A DNA stretch of 64,000 nt from Morella rubra (lineage: Eukaryota > Streptophyta > Magnoliopsida > Fagales > Myricaceae). The stretch spans positions 25,559,354-25,623,353 of the forward strand of contig CM025849.1 of assembly GCA_003952965.2 (NCBI GenBank). The letters are read 5' to 3'. The translations under genes and the position numbers were made by a program. Of this stretch, positions 35,301-47,946 are shown piece by piece (the first letter of the stretch is position 1; each line of letters starts with the position of its first letter). The notes beneath the pieces are model-generated. The model was not told the DNA's origin. It saw only the letters and a list, made by a program, of their open reading frames with translations, and made no database searches.

Positions 35301-38300
35301 TCAAGGCAGTCAGGTGAGAGCTTAAACCTGATAAATCTTGCTGCTAATGACCTTTGCAACAGCTCCAATAAGTATAACAACCAACATCTACTGATGACAT
35401 ATAATGATATTGAAAGTAATGACAAAGGAAGCACAGTATCCAAAACCCTACTACAAAGTATAGTGCACAGAGAAATTGGAACCATGGAAGAAGCAAAATG
35501 TTATCATTGGCACTGATTTCTATCAGAAATTATATTGCTGAGAATGCAACATCAGTGAAGGGAAACAAATATTACCTGCAGCCCTGTATCTGTAAGGATA
35601 TGTCCTCAGCGGATCCAATTTTGTTGCTGTATCAGAGATCATTCTTTGCCATTTCACGACCACCATATTCTGACCGTTTCTCATATGCTGATGCATTATG
35701 TTGTGCCTTCTCTATTAGCTTGGTCATCTCATCATACGCAGCTTGCCGTTGATTTCTATGATGATAAACACGAGCCAGCCCTTGATGAGCTCTTGTATGC
35801 TTGATGTCAAGGGCATTCATGTAGCAATCTGCAGCCAGATCCAGCTTACCACAATCCACTTGAATACTCCCTACATTGTTTAAGGCCTGCAAAATATCTC
35901 ACTATGCAATTAAACAAGTTGTCAAGGCACCTGTGGCCGGGTACTGAGAATCACTATACAGACAATACTCACTTGTCCTTTCCGAAGACCATCTGAAGGA
36001 CATTTAAGAGCTTCCTTCAGAATTTGAACAACATATGATGAAGATTCTGGATCCAAAGTTGTATCTGCCAACATGTATGCTTTAAGAAAAAAAGCTTCAA
36101 ATGACCTCTGGATTGAAAGGGACTTCTCTGCTCTAGAGAGAGCTTCTTCACGATGACCAGTGTCATATAAAATCCATCCTTCATAAACTAGCCTTTCATG
36201 CTCAGACCTAGAATGATTTCTCGCCAGTCGCAAACTGCGCATTGCAGCCTTTTGACAATTTAGCCTATTAAATCAGAAATATTAGAAATTGTTGTCAGTA
36301 ATCAGTGGAGTAAGTTTAGAACCGCCGATAACAGCCATATGGCAGCAGCTATTGTTTTGCGCAAACAACATATTCCTCTATTGTCTAAGATAGTGCGTAA
36401 AACTAAGAAAATAATAATTTACCAAAGCAGAGAGTAAAATGAGCTATTGATTTGAAACCCTCCAATAAGAGACAAATGAAAATATGCATGCAGCAATCTA
36501 CAAAATCAATTAGTGGTTTTGCGTGTGAGTTTGTGAAGCCTTGTGAGCTCATGATTCAAAGTTGTGCCAATTGATATGAATTTATTATCCGAGGAAAACG
36601 AATGTGAATTTTACCATAATCAGATGTGCTTTGGATTTCCAGGTTGTCAAAATTAAAGGTTACAAGCGAAAATTTACAGAAGCTGAAATTGTTGAGGTTT
36701 CTGCTATGGTCATTTACCACAAAAATTTGAAGATGAATAAGATAGAAAACTCCAGTTTAAATTACAAAAGCTTACCGCAGAAGAAGTAGAGATTGGCGAA
36801 ACCGAAGGAAACTCTTGCCAGGGTCATTTACCAGCATCTGATGTATGATAGCCAGAGAGCCGATATCATCAATACAAGACCATCGCTCATAGAGTTGCAC
36901 CCAGCAATCAGCTTGGCTCCGTTGCTGAACCCAACGGCTGAGGAGCTCAATCAAGTAATCCCCTGAAACTTTCCCCTGAAACATCATGTGATTGGGTTCT
37001 AAAGTTGAAACTACTCGAATGTCTCTAAGAGCACTTTCATAATCCTCAAGTGCAATAAAGAACCAAACTCGCAATTCAAGGCAGTCAGGTGAGAGCTTAA
37101 ACCTGATAACGTTGTCAATCTCCAAAATTGCTGCCCTAATCTGCTTCTCCTCCACCTTTGCAACAGCTCTGTATTTATATGGGAATGAAAGAGTAGGATC
37201 CAATTCAGTTGCAATTCTCAAATCCAAAATCTTCTCCTTCCCAATGTTGTAAAGCGACCGCTCTTGGTACATCCACCCCACTGGTTTATACTCGGAGATA
37301 AGAGAGCTCATCAACTGATAGGCCGAATATTGTTGCCCTTGCTTGTGTTTAGCTCTTGCTATACCAGCCATGGAATAAACATGACCTGATGCAGCTGCAG
37401 CCCCAAAACAACGCTGACCATCCTTGTACTCTTTTCTCTCAAGAAACACACAGCCCAATTGGTGCAATGCTAGCGCCCTCTGCCACCTATCTGTTGCACA
37501 CTCTACTAATCTCTCCAATAACATCACTGACATGTTAGATACCATGCTTTCCTCCATAGCCACCTGGCTTAGGAAATAATACAGTAAGAAAGAAGCATGC
37601 CCAACAGTGGCCAACCTCTCCCTGGCCTCAGAGCTGCAAAAGGTCTTCATCACCTTTATATTATACAGAGAACTAGGGAGATCTCTCAGCATCACCTGCA
37701 AGCAAGATGCCACAACGAGATTTGCGGTCTCCTCCAACCCGTATCCAATAAGAGCCAATGCATCCTCAATATTACCGACCAGTGAAGCTAAATGCGCCTC
37801 ACAGGCAGACTTCATTTCCTCACAACAGAACCTATCTGCGAAAGAAAGCAACTCCAAAACAATCTCCGGACTGAAGAAGTCCAACCTTCGAGTTCTGCTA
37901 TAAACTTCAACAGCTCTCATACCCTCGATAGAAATCTCATTTCCAGACAAATCGATCTTATCCATTTTCGATTCCAAGAATGTACCAAATAGCATAGCGT
38001 TAAATGCTCCTGACAGAGCTGCTATTCTGTACCGAACACATTTAATTTCCTCATTACCAACACTAAAGGACACATCTCTATCCTCGTCCAGACTGAAACA
38101 CTCATTCCCTTCAGATGTTGGCGTACAACACACCCCCGAATGGTCCTTAAGACATTGGCAATGATCATGAATTGAGCTTGAGTCATACCCAGATACTAAA
38201 GCCGCCTTAGGACACTCAAGAACGCGACCACCACAGTCCAAAGCGGAAACTCCCACAAACTCATCCTCCCTCCTCTCGAATCTTAGCCACGCCGAAAGCA

Positions 38301-38721
38301 CAACCTTCGAGTGCACATCGCTCGCATTTTGACGCGCTGCACGGAGGCACCGGCGGAGCAGCTTGGGATCACCGACGCTGCGCAAGAGAGAGTACTGCTC
38401 CATGCATAGCAATGACTTATCGGATTGCGAGCAAGTCTCAAGACGGGCATAAAGGTCCGCCAAAGTCTCAACGAGGTCAATTGGTTTGAGGTAGGGGTCT
38501 ATGGAGGGTTCAAGGAGATCAGTTGACGGAAGTCCATAAGGAAAAAGAGCTTCAGCTACTGAGACTGAGGAGGTGGGTTTGGACTTTGTGAAGGATAGGA
38601 CTTTATCGCGCAGCTTAGCCTTGGTAGCAGAGATGGAGTTTTTAGGGGTGGAGGTTTCTGAAGGATTAAGCGCGTGGACTTGGGAGCTCCTGAATCGGTC
38701 TTTGAGCTTAAGACCACGCAT
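32375..38721 (-). CDS. EOL2: ETO1-like BTB-TPR protein (EOL2 type), left copy with internal partial duplication
   Basis: The family are CUL3 adaptors that bind type-2 ACC synthases and trigger their degradation, limiting ethylene. Exon 1 is 38721-36776, complete (about 648 residues): the start MRGLKLKDRFRSSQVHALNP resembles EOL2, a BTB domain spans about 215-310 (DVSFSVGNEEIKCVRYR), then TPRs. It is followed by exon 2 (36264-35973) and exon 3 (35886-35576), which has one extra base relative to the other copies. Then comes a duplicated block: the tail of exon 1 (about 35330-35004), exon 2 again (34528-34237), exon 3 again (34151-33842, in frame), and the single exon 4 (32598-32375, ending in LFNRARNLAHN). 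A straightforward transcript would be broken. Exon 1 spliced to the second exon 2 would read about 923 residues. Confidence 0.85.
33629..35361. repeat. Left-arm-only partial tandem duplication in the EOL2-like gene
   Basis: The block starting TCCAATAAGTATAAC at 33629 restarts at 35362, an offset of about 1734 bp. It carries part of intron 3, exons 3 and 2, intron 1 and the tail of exon 1. The junction at about 35331-35361 is scrambled exon-1 sequence (GATAA then ATCTTGCTGCTAATG then ACCTTTGCAACAGCTC). Relative to the other unit, the inner copy of intron 1 lacks about 28 and 8 bp, and the exon-1 tail lacks 3 bp (VQQ becomes EQ). The right arm has only one unit. Confidence 0.88.
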
Positions 38722-40954
38722 TGCTTACTCGATATATAGAATGTAATAGCCTATAAGGAAGCAAATGAAATTCTGGTAACTTTCATATGGATTTCTAAGT
38801 TCAATGCCCAAAATAACATGAAGATAAAAGAAAAGTGAGTGCTGCAAATGGAAAGGTTGTTTACCTTGGTGCTGCAAAGAGTTAAACAGGAGAGGAGGAT
38901 AGGTATGCTGCAGGAGATGGGCTAAAACCTCTTTCTAGTTTCTTAGAAAGAGAATGAACTGTCCCGTTGAAGATGGTCGACGTGGCGGATTCTTTTTCTT
39001 TCTCTTTCCCGGAATGGAAACTTCAGCAACAGAGAAGGGGGCCGGGCTTATTCACGCTATATAGGCCTAGACTGGTATTGGTTTCCCGAAAGAACAATCG
39101 AAAGGCATATATAGTTCTTTTTTCCCCCTTACTCTTGCTTTCATGCAAATAGATTCTTAAGCAAACTCCCTCTCTCCCTCTCGTGTGCGACTGTCTGAGT
39201 GTGCGTGTGGAAGAGAGAGCATGGGTACCGTTTTTCTAACCGCAGAAGCCTTTTGTTTTAGTTGGCTCACTCCAAAAGCATAGAGGAAGGAGGAGTTCAG
39301 TGCTTGCTAACCACTCCAGTTTTTCCATGACGCATCGAGAAGGAAAGGACCCAAGGACCTAAGTTGGCCAACTGCTAAGATGGTGCTGCTGATTTCCATC
39401 CTCATTAAGCCATCTTTTTCAGTTTAACTGCTGATTTAAAAACTGCAAAAAAGGAAGTGGGTTAGGGTGGAATTGCATGTCAAGCAAAGGTAAAAGCTTG
39501 AAGAGTGGGTACCCTTTTTCTAATCATCTATCTAAATAGAATATGTTGAGGGGTCTCATCAACACCAGATGGATTCTTTTTACTTCAGAAAGCTTCTCTC
39601 TCCCTACTACACCCCCCCAAACAAAAATAATCTCAAGGAGATTAATTACCATGGCAATAGATCATAAATCTGCTCCCTCTCACACTTGTAATTGTGGATC
39701 GTGGCCGTTCATATACATTGAAACGCATGCATATCTACAGGTGTTTGAATTCTTTCTTACAGCTCATTACACTTCAAGTAGAACTACCATTCCTATTCAC
39801 ACAGACACAGACAGAGACATGACCATTTTCCAAATTTAACAACAAAAATTGGAATACTCTACAATCCTTAATTAAGCACCTCGTTCAAGTATTTAAGGAC
39901 GTCTTTGTAATACACAAATGATTGAACTCCGCCATTCCACGCATCCTTTTCAGTAGGCTTGAATTTCTTGTATTATAAGCAACTCAAAAAGCTCTAAACA
40001 AAGCCAAAAAGCATCCATTTCTATCGGACTCATCAGCATCTGTATCTATATGCAGCTTGCATGGACTTTGGCATATAGGCTAAATGTTTAAATCATACAT
40101 GGTCCCTACAAATAGGGTGTCTGACTCCACATTTAATCAATTAAAAAGCGACCCCAAGATAATTTAAAACGCAGGACAGCTACATAACATGTGAATGTGC
40201 ATGAATATGCTTGAATGATTAACGACTCTTGTCTAAACAAGGAGAGAGAAGGACACTGCGACCAAATAATTGATGGGTTAGAGAACTATCAGATCTAAGT
40301 ACAGTTTTTTTAAAGGTTTTATTTAATTGGGGGGGTTCCTCCAATTGGCCTTTACATCAGATTGGTTCACTAAAGTACTCACAGTTAGGTGAACATCTCC
40401 GGGAATGTTTAGACGGGAGAACTACAACTTGCAAGCTTATCTAAAAAGACAATGACGAAGCTGAACATAGGCCAGTCACGAAATGAGACAAGGGCCAGGA
40501 CAAGTCAGTGGAGTACGTAAGAATCACGTGTGAGAATTCTGAAGCAGGGTATTTTTCCATTAACCACTTAACCATACAAAGGGCATCTTGGTAGGCGGTC
40601 AAGTTGGAAAACGAGCCAAATAGCATCAACTTGTGCAAAAACGAAATGGGTGTTAGTATTTAATTGCTCCAAAATCTCTTCGAGATATGTAGGATGCTAC
40701 CAGCTTGTCGATATGCGGCTGTGATAGGCCTTGAAACACGAGTGTGGCCCATGCTTTCTGTAACTTTTTTAGGCAATGTATGAATGATCAGATCCATCAG
40801 CTTGAAATTAATGCATAATTTGTCAAATAGTGAAGGCACAAACGATTTCACTCCACCCTTGGAACCGGATGAGTTTCATGTGGTGGATGTGAGGTCCGGC
40901 AATGGCGATATTCTTGATGACTTCAGATTAATTGACCAACAACCACGAAACAAA
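38722..40954. other. EOL2-like upstream region, left arm
   Basis: Holds the leader and promoter of the minus-strand EOL2-like gene. A TATA-like TATATAG (minus strand, 39057-39063) lies about 340 bp upstream of the ATG, and a GGTAAACA donor-like site suggests a leader intron. Short frames at 39543-39839, 40441-40638, 40660-40851 and 40784-40969 are unrecognised. The last has an acidic, protein-like run (LEPDEFHVVDVRSGNGDILD) that reaches the palindrome centre. Confidence 0.5.
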
Positions 40955-41100
40955 AAAAAAGGCAGGTAGGACATATACCTAGTAAACTAGATGTTGATCA
41001 CCTATTCAGCTCTACTACTACTTGTGGTACACATATCATACAATTATTGATCTATAGGAAATACACGTGAAAAAGGACCACATCCACTGAATAAGTTTTC
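40955..41100. other. Unpaired spacer at the palindrome centre
   Basis: These 146 bp lie between the last shared motif on the left (ACGAAACAAA, ending 40954) and its complement on the right (starting 41101). The sequence is of ordinary AT-rich genomic type and does not resemble a sequencing hairpin adaptor, a transposon end or a gene. Its two halves are not complementary apart from a few bases. Confidence 0.9.
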
Positions 41101-43335
41101 TTTGTTTCGTGGTTGTTGGTCAATTAATCTGAAGTCATCAAGAATATCGCCATTGCCGGACCTCACATCCACCACATGAAACTCATCCGGTTCCAAGGGT
41201 GGAGTGAAATCGTTTGTGCCTTCACTATTTGACAAATTATGCATTAATTTCAAGCTGATGGATCTGATCATTCATACATTGCCTAAAAAAGTTACAGAAA
41301 GCATGGGCCACACTCGTGTTTCAAGGCCTATCACAGCCGCATATCGACAAGCTGGTAGCATCCTACATATCTCGAAGAGATTTTGGAGCAATTAAATACT
41401 AACACCCATTTCGTTTTTGCACAAGTTGATGCTATTTGGCTCGTTTTCCAACTTGACCGCCTACCAAGATGCCCTTTGTATGGTTAAGTGGTTAATGGAA
41501 AAATACCCTGCTTCAGAATTCTCACACGTGATTCTTACGTACTCCACTGACTTGTCCTGGCCCTTGTCTCATTTCGTGACTGGCCTATGTTCAGCTTCGT
41601 CATTGTCTTTTTAGATAAGCTTGCAAGTTGTAGTTCTCCCGTCTAAACATTCCCGGAGATGTTCACCTAACTGTGAGTACTTTAGTGAACCAATCTGATG
41701 TAAAGGCCAATTGGAGGAACCCCCCCAATTAAATAAAACCTTTAAAAAAACTGTACTTAGATCTGATAGTTCTCTAACCCATCAATTATTTGGTCGCAGT
41801 GTCCTTCTCTCTCCTTGTTTAGACAAGAGTCGTTAATCATTCAAGCATATTCATGCACATTCACATGTTATGTAGCTGTCCTGCGTTTTAAATTATCTTG
41901 GGGTCGCTTTTTAATTGATTAAATGTGGAGTCAGACACCCTATTTGTAGGGACCATGTATGATTTAAACATTTAGCCTATATGCCAAAGTCCATGCAAGC
42001 TGCATATAGATACAGATGCTGATGAGTCCGATAGAAATGGATGCTTTTTGGCTTTGTTTAGAGCTTTTTGAGTTGCTTATAATACAAGAAATTCAAGCCT
42101 ACTGAAAAGGATGCGTGGAATGGCGGAGTTCAATCATTTGTGTATTACAAAGACGTCCTTAAATACTTGAACGAGGTGCTTAATTAAGGATTGTAGAGTA
42201 TTCCAATTTTTGTTGTTAAATTTGGAAAATGGTCATGTCTCTGTCTGTGTCTGTGTGAATAGGAATGGTAGTTCTACTTGAAGTGTAATGAAGCTGTAAG
42301 AAAGAATTCAAACACCTGTAGATATGCATGCGTTTCAATGTATATGAACGGCCACGATCCACAATTACAAGTGTGAGAGGGGAGCAGATTTATGATCTAT
42401 TGCCATGGTAATTAATCTCCTTGAGATTATTTTTGTTTGGGGGGGTGTAGTAGGGAGAGAGAAGCTTTCTGAAGTAAAAAGAATCCATCTGGTGTTGATG
42501 AGACCCCTCAACATATTCTATTTAGATAGATGATTAGAAAAAGGGTACCCACTCTTCAAGCTTTTACCTTTGCTTGACATGCAATTCCACCCTAACCCAC
42601 TTCCTTTTTTGCAGTTTTTAAATCAGCAGTTAAACTGAAAAAGATGGCTTAATGAGGATGGAAATCAGCAGCACCATCTTAGCAGTTGGCCAACTTAGGT
42701 CCTTGGGTCCTTTCCTTCTCGATGCGTCATGGAAAAACTGGAGTGGTTAGCAAGCACTGAACTCCTCCTTCCTCTATGCTTTTGGAGTGAGCCAACTAAA
42801 ACAAAAGGCTTCTGCGGTTAGAAAAACGGTACCCATGCTCTCTCTTCCACACGCACACTCAGACAGTCGCACACGAGAGGGAGAGAGGGAGTTTGCTTAA
42901 GAATCTATTTGCATGAAAGCAAGAGTAAGGGGGAAAAAAGAACTATATATGCCTTTCGATTGTTCTTTCGGGAAACCAATACCAGTCTAGGCCTATATAG
43001 CGTGAATAAGCCCGGCCCCCTTCTCTGTTGCTGAAGTTTCCATTCCGGGAAAGAGAAAGAAAAAGAATCCGCCACGTCGACCATCTTCAACGGGACAGTT
43101 CATTCTCTTTCTAAGAAACTAGAAAGAGGTTTTAGCCCATCTCCTGCAGCATACCTATCCTCCTCTCCTGTTTAACTCTTTGCAGCACCAAGGTAAACAA
43201 CCTTTCCATTTGCAGCACTCACTTTTCTTTTATCTTCATGTTATTTTGGGCATTGAACTTAGAAATCCATATGAAAGTTACCAGAATTTCATTTGCTTCC
43301 TTATAGGCTATTACATTCTATATATCGAGTAAGCA
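41101..43335. other. EOL2-like upstream region, right arm
   Basis: Mirror of 38722-40954. A TATA-like TATATAG is at 42994-43000, about 340 bp before the ATG on the + strand. One-base homopolymer differences from the left arm occur (near 42377, for example), which close the 98-codon frame found on the left. Frames at 41044-41271, 41204-41395 and 41417-41614 are the mirrored unknown ORFs. Confidence 0.5.
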
Positions 43336-46300
43336 ATGCGTGGTCTTAAGCTCAAAGACCGATTCAGGAGCTCCCAAGTCCACGCGCTTAATCCTTCAGA
43401 AACCTCCACCCCTAAAAACTCCATCTCTGCTACCAAGGCTAAGCTGCGCGATAAAGTCCTATCCTTCACAAAGTCCAAACCCACCTCCTCAGTCTCAGTA
43501 GCTGAAGCTCTTTTTCCTTATGGACTTCCGTCAACTGATCTCCTTGAACCCTCCATAGACCCCTACCTCAAACCAATTGACCTCGTTGAGACTTTGGCGG
43601 ACCTTTATGCCCGTCTTGAGACTTGCTCGCAATCCGATAAGTCATTGCTATGCATGGAGCAGTACTCTCTCTTGCGCAGCGTCGGTGATCCCAAGCTGCT
43701 CCGCCGGTGCCTCCGTGCAGCGCGTCAAAATGCGAGCGATGTGCACTCGAAGGTTGTCTTTCGGCGTGGCTAAGATTCGAGAGGAGGGAGGATGAGTTTG
43801 TGGGAGTTTCCGCTTTGGACTGTGGTGGTCGCGTTCTTGAGTGTCCTAAGGCGGCTTTAGTATCTGGGTATGACTCAAGCTCAATTCATGATCATTGCCA
43901 ATGTCTTAAGGACCATTCGGGGGTGTGTTGTACGCCAACATCTGAAGGGAATGAGTGTTTCAGTCTGGACGAGGATAGAGATGTGTCCTTTAGTGTTGGT
44001 AATGAGGAAATTAAATGTGTTCGGTACAGAATAGCAGCTCTGTCAGGAGCATTTAACGCTATGCTATTTGGTACATTCTTGGAATCGAAAATGGATAAGA
44101 TCGATTTGTCTGGAAATGAGATTTCTATCGAGGGTATGAGAGCTGTTGAAGTTTATAGCAGAACTCGAAGGTTGGACTTCTTCAGTCCGGAGATTGTTTT
44201 GGAGTTGCTTTCTTTCGCAGATAGGTTCTGTTGTGAGGAAATGAAGTCTGCCTGTGAGGCGCATTTAGCTTCACTGGTCGGTAATATTGAGGATGCATTG
44301 GCTCTTATTGGATACGGGTTGGAGGAGACCGCAAATCTCGTTGTGGCATCTTGCTTGCAGGTGATGCTGAGAGATCTCCCTAGTTCTCTGTATAATATAA
44401 AGGTGATGAAGACCTTTTGCAGCTCTGAGGCCAGGGAGAGGTTGGCCACTGTTGGGCATGCTTCTTTCTTACTGTATTATTTCCTAAGCCAGGTGGCTAT
44501 GGAGGAAAGCATGGTATCTAACATGTCAGTGATGTTATTGGAGAGATTAGTAGAGTGTGCAACAGATAGGTGGCAGAGGGCGCTAGCATTGCACCAATTG
44601 GGCTGTGTGTTTCTTGAGAGAAAAGAGTACAAGGATGGTCAGCGTTGTTTTGGGGCTGCAGCTGCATCAGGTCATGTTTATTCCATGGCTGGTATAGCAA
44701 GAGCTAAACACAAGCAAGGGCAACAATATTCGGCCTATCAGTTGATGAGCTCTCTTATCTCCGAGTATAAACCAGTGGGGTGGATGTACCAAGAGCGGTC
44801 GCTTTACAACATTGGGAAGGAGAAGATTTTGGATTTGAGAATTGCAACTGAATTGGATCCTACTCTTTCATTCCCATATAAATACAGAGCTGTTGCAAAG
44901 GTGGAGGAGAAGCAGATTAGGGCAGCAATTTTGGAGATTGACAACGTTATCAGGTTTAAGCTCTCACCTGACTGCCTTGAATTGCGAGTTTGGTTCTTTA
45001 TTGCACTTGAGGATTATGAAAGTGCTCTTAGAGACATTCGAGTAGTTTCAACTTTAGAACCCAATCACATGATGTTTCAGGGGAAAGTTTCAGGGGATTA
45101 CTTGATTGAGCTCCTCAGCCGTTGGGTTCAGCAACGGAGCCAAGCTGATTGCTGGGTGCAACTCTATGAGCGATGGTCTTGTATTGATGATATCGGCTCT
45201 CTGGCTATCATACATCAGATGCTGGTAAATGACCCTGGCAAGAGTTTCCTTCGGTTTCGCCAATCTCTACTTCTTCTGCGGTAAGCTTTTGTAATTTAAA
45301 CTGGAGTTTTCTATCTTATTCATCTTCAAATTTTTGTGGTAAATGACCATAGCAGAAACCTCAACAATTTCAGCTTCTGTAAATTTTCGCTTGTAACCTT
45401 TAATTTTGACAACCTGGAAATCCAAAGCACATCTGATTATGGTAAAATTCACATTCGTTTTCCTCGGATAATAAATTCATATCAATTGGCACAACTTTGA
45501 ATCATGAGCTCACAAGGCTTCACAAACTCACACGCAAAACCACTAATTGATTTTGTAGATTGCTGCATGCATATTTTCATTTGTCTCTTATTGGAGGGTT
45601 TCAAATCAATAGCTCATTTTACTCTCTGCTTTGGTAAATTATTATTTTCTTAGTTTTACGCACTATCTTAGACAATAGAGGAATATGTTGTTTGCGCAAA
45701 ACAATAGCTGCTGCCATATGGCTGTTATCGGCGGTTCTAAACTTACTCCACTGATTACTGACAACAATTTCTAATATTTCTGATTTAATAGGCTAAATTG
45801 TCAAAAGGCTGCAATGCGCAGTTTGCGACTGGCGAGAAATCATTCTAGCTCTGAGCATGAAAGGCTAGTTTATGAAGGATGGATTTTATATGACACTGGT
45901 CATCGTGAAGAAGCTCTCTCTAGAGCAGAGAAGTCCCTTTCAATCCAGAGGTCATTTGAAGCTTTTTTTCTTAAAGCATACATGTTGGCAGATACAACTT
46001 TGGATCCAGAATCTTCATCATATGTTGTTCAAATTCTGAAGGAAGCTCTTAAATGTCCTTCAGATGGTCTTCGGAAAGGACAAGTGAGTATTGTCTGTAT
46101 AGTGATTCTCATACCCGGCCACAGGTGCCTTGACAACTTGTTTAATTGCATAGTGAGATATTTTGCAGGCCTTAAACAATGTAGGGAGTATTCAAGTGGA
46201 TTGTGGTAAGCTGGATCTGGCTGCAGATTGCTACATGAATGCCCTTGACATCAAGCATACAAGAGCTCATCAAGGGCTGGCTCGTGTTTATCATCATAGA

Positions 46301-47946
46301 AATCAACGGCAAGCTGCGTATGATGAGATGACCAAGCTAATAGAGAAGGCACAACATAATGCATCAGCATATGAGAAACGGTCAGAATATGGTGGTCGTG
46401 AAATGGCAAAGAATGATCTTGATACAGCAACAAAATTGGATCCGCTGAGGACATATCCTTACAGATACAGGGCTGCAGGTAATATTTGTTTCCCTTCACT
46501 GATGTTGCATTCTCAGCAATATAATTTCTGATAGAAATCAGTGCCAATGATAACATTTTGCTTCTTCCATGGTTCCAATTTCTCTGTGCACTATACTTTG
46601 TAGTAGGGTTTTGGATACTGTGCTTCCTTTGTCATTACTTTCAATATCATTATATGTCATCAGTAGATGTTGGTTGTTATACTTATTGGACTCAAGCACA
46701 AGATTTTGGGCTCAATCTTCGGAATTTGTAGGTATCAGCAATGAGACAAAAGATACTACTTTTTTACTCCAACTTGAGGGACCCGTTATGGTTTTGACAG
46801 TCACCCTTTTCTTTCCTTGGTCATTTGACAGAATAGTTAAGTTCCTAAAGCTTATCATTTTTGGGGAAAAGAACAGAACTAAGAAAATCCTAGAACCAGT
46901 ACCCTCCAAAATCCATTAGGGTACCTGGCACCAGTTTTAGTGGTTTTATATTTGATAGGAGCCTAATTACTGGATGCACTGAACTTGATTTTTGCCATAG
47001 AAAAGGAAAATAGCTTCTCTTGTGCTTTTCTTCTGTCCAGTGTCAGCAAGTTTTCACAACCAAAGAACTAGCTATAAATTAAGTGTCATTGAACTTTTTG
47101 AAACGCACGTAAGCATCTTAGGTTGTCTGGCTTCTACTACACTGGCCTAATCAAAATTGTATATATCAATATGAGCGCTTCTGAACATTCAGTTCCATAG
47201 TTCTCAAAAGTTTTTTGTATGACTTGGTCCAACAGATGGATGTGGAAATCTTTCAATTTTTGAAACTTTTGAGTATTGGTAAGGTCCCATATATCCTGGA
47301 TCAGTAGCCTACCTTCCTATGTTCTCTTCCCATCACGTTTGGAGTTAGAGTCTGAACTGCAGTCCTCTAACATAACTTGGGTTCTGATGGGAAGACAAAG
47401 AAGAGGCAAAAAAGACAAAAACTTGCGGAATTCTAAACAGAGATCAAACTCAATTGAAAATGGAAGGGAAGTATGAAGGGAACTTAGTAAAGGTAGTGGA
47501 AAGTTTATTTTCCCTCGTTTTGTCTCCTTGTAATGTATGCAAAGTGCATTTTGTTAATGCAAGCTTTTGAGGATAAGTCTCGCACTTGCCATCAAACCAC
47601 TTTCGTTGCTTTCACTTCAGATTTTTGTTTTCGTGTTTCCTTTTTTCACTGAGAGCTGTGTAGACACGTTCATTGCTTCAAAAATCAAGACTAATACTAA
47701 CACACAGAATCACATGAACCAGTTCTGATGGATGACCAAAAAGAAACTGAAGCTGTAGAAGAGCTTTCAAAGGCCATAGCTTTCAAGCCTGATTTACAAA
47801 TGCTTCATCTTCGAGCAGCATTTTACGAGTCAATGGGGAACCCCAACTCTGCTCTCCAAGATTGTCAGGCAGCTCTCTGCTTGGATCCTGACCACAAGGA
47901 ATCACTTGATTTATTTAATCGAGCACGGAATTTGGCTCATAATTGA
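43336..47946 (+). CDS. EOL2: ETO1-like BTB-TPR protein (EOL2 type), right copy
   Basis: Same protein as the left copy but with a clean four-exon layout: 43336-45280, 45792-46083, 46169-46478 and 47723-47946, about 923 residues. All splice joins keep frame: CG|G codes Arg before LNCQKAAMRS, GGACAA meets GCCTTAAAC, and GCAG|TT gives AVLMDDQKE. TPR-like helices continue through exons 2-4 (ALNNVGSIQVDCGKLDLAAD; EAVEELSKAIAFKPDLQMLH). One base is missing near 43760 compared with the left copy (GTTGTCTTTCGG against GTTGTGCTTTCGG), which shifts frame after about codon 140 and gives a stop at 43771. This may be a sequencing error or a real lesion. The gene is head to head with the left copy, starts 4.6 kb apart. 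Confidence 0.88.

Larger units (their letters stand above)
16370..40954 (+). repeat. Left arm of giant inverted repeat
   Basis: This arm recurs in reverse complement at 41101-64000. Mirror coordinates sum to 82055-82057 from the centre to about 36 kb, then to 80321-80332 outside the left-only 1.73-kb duplication, and to about 80370 at the outer end. Long mirrored coding exons are identical or nearly so. Differences seen are mostly single-base indels in the inner part, with more substitutions and larger indels outside about 20.5 kb. It contains the MRH1-like and EOL2-like genes plus repeats listed separately. Confidence 0.97.

Noticed and set aside
35000-35485. 161-codon frame as a separate gene
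   Set aside because: Its C-terminal part is the duplicated tail of the EOL2-like exon 1; the first part is intron 3 and junction sequence read in frame by chance.
40955-41100. Sequencing-adaptor or vector origin for the palindrome centre
   Set aside because: No adaptor-like GA/TC-rich hairpin or cloning-site sequence is visible; the composition matches nearby intergenic DNA.
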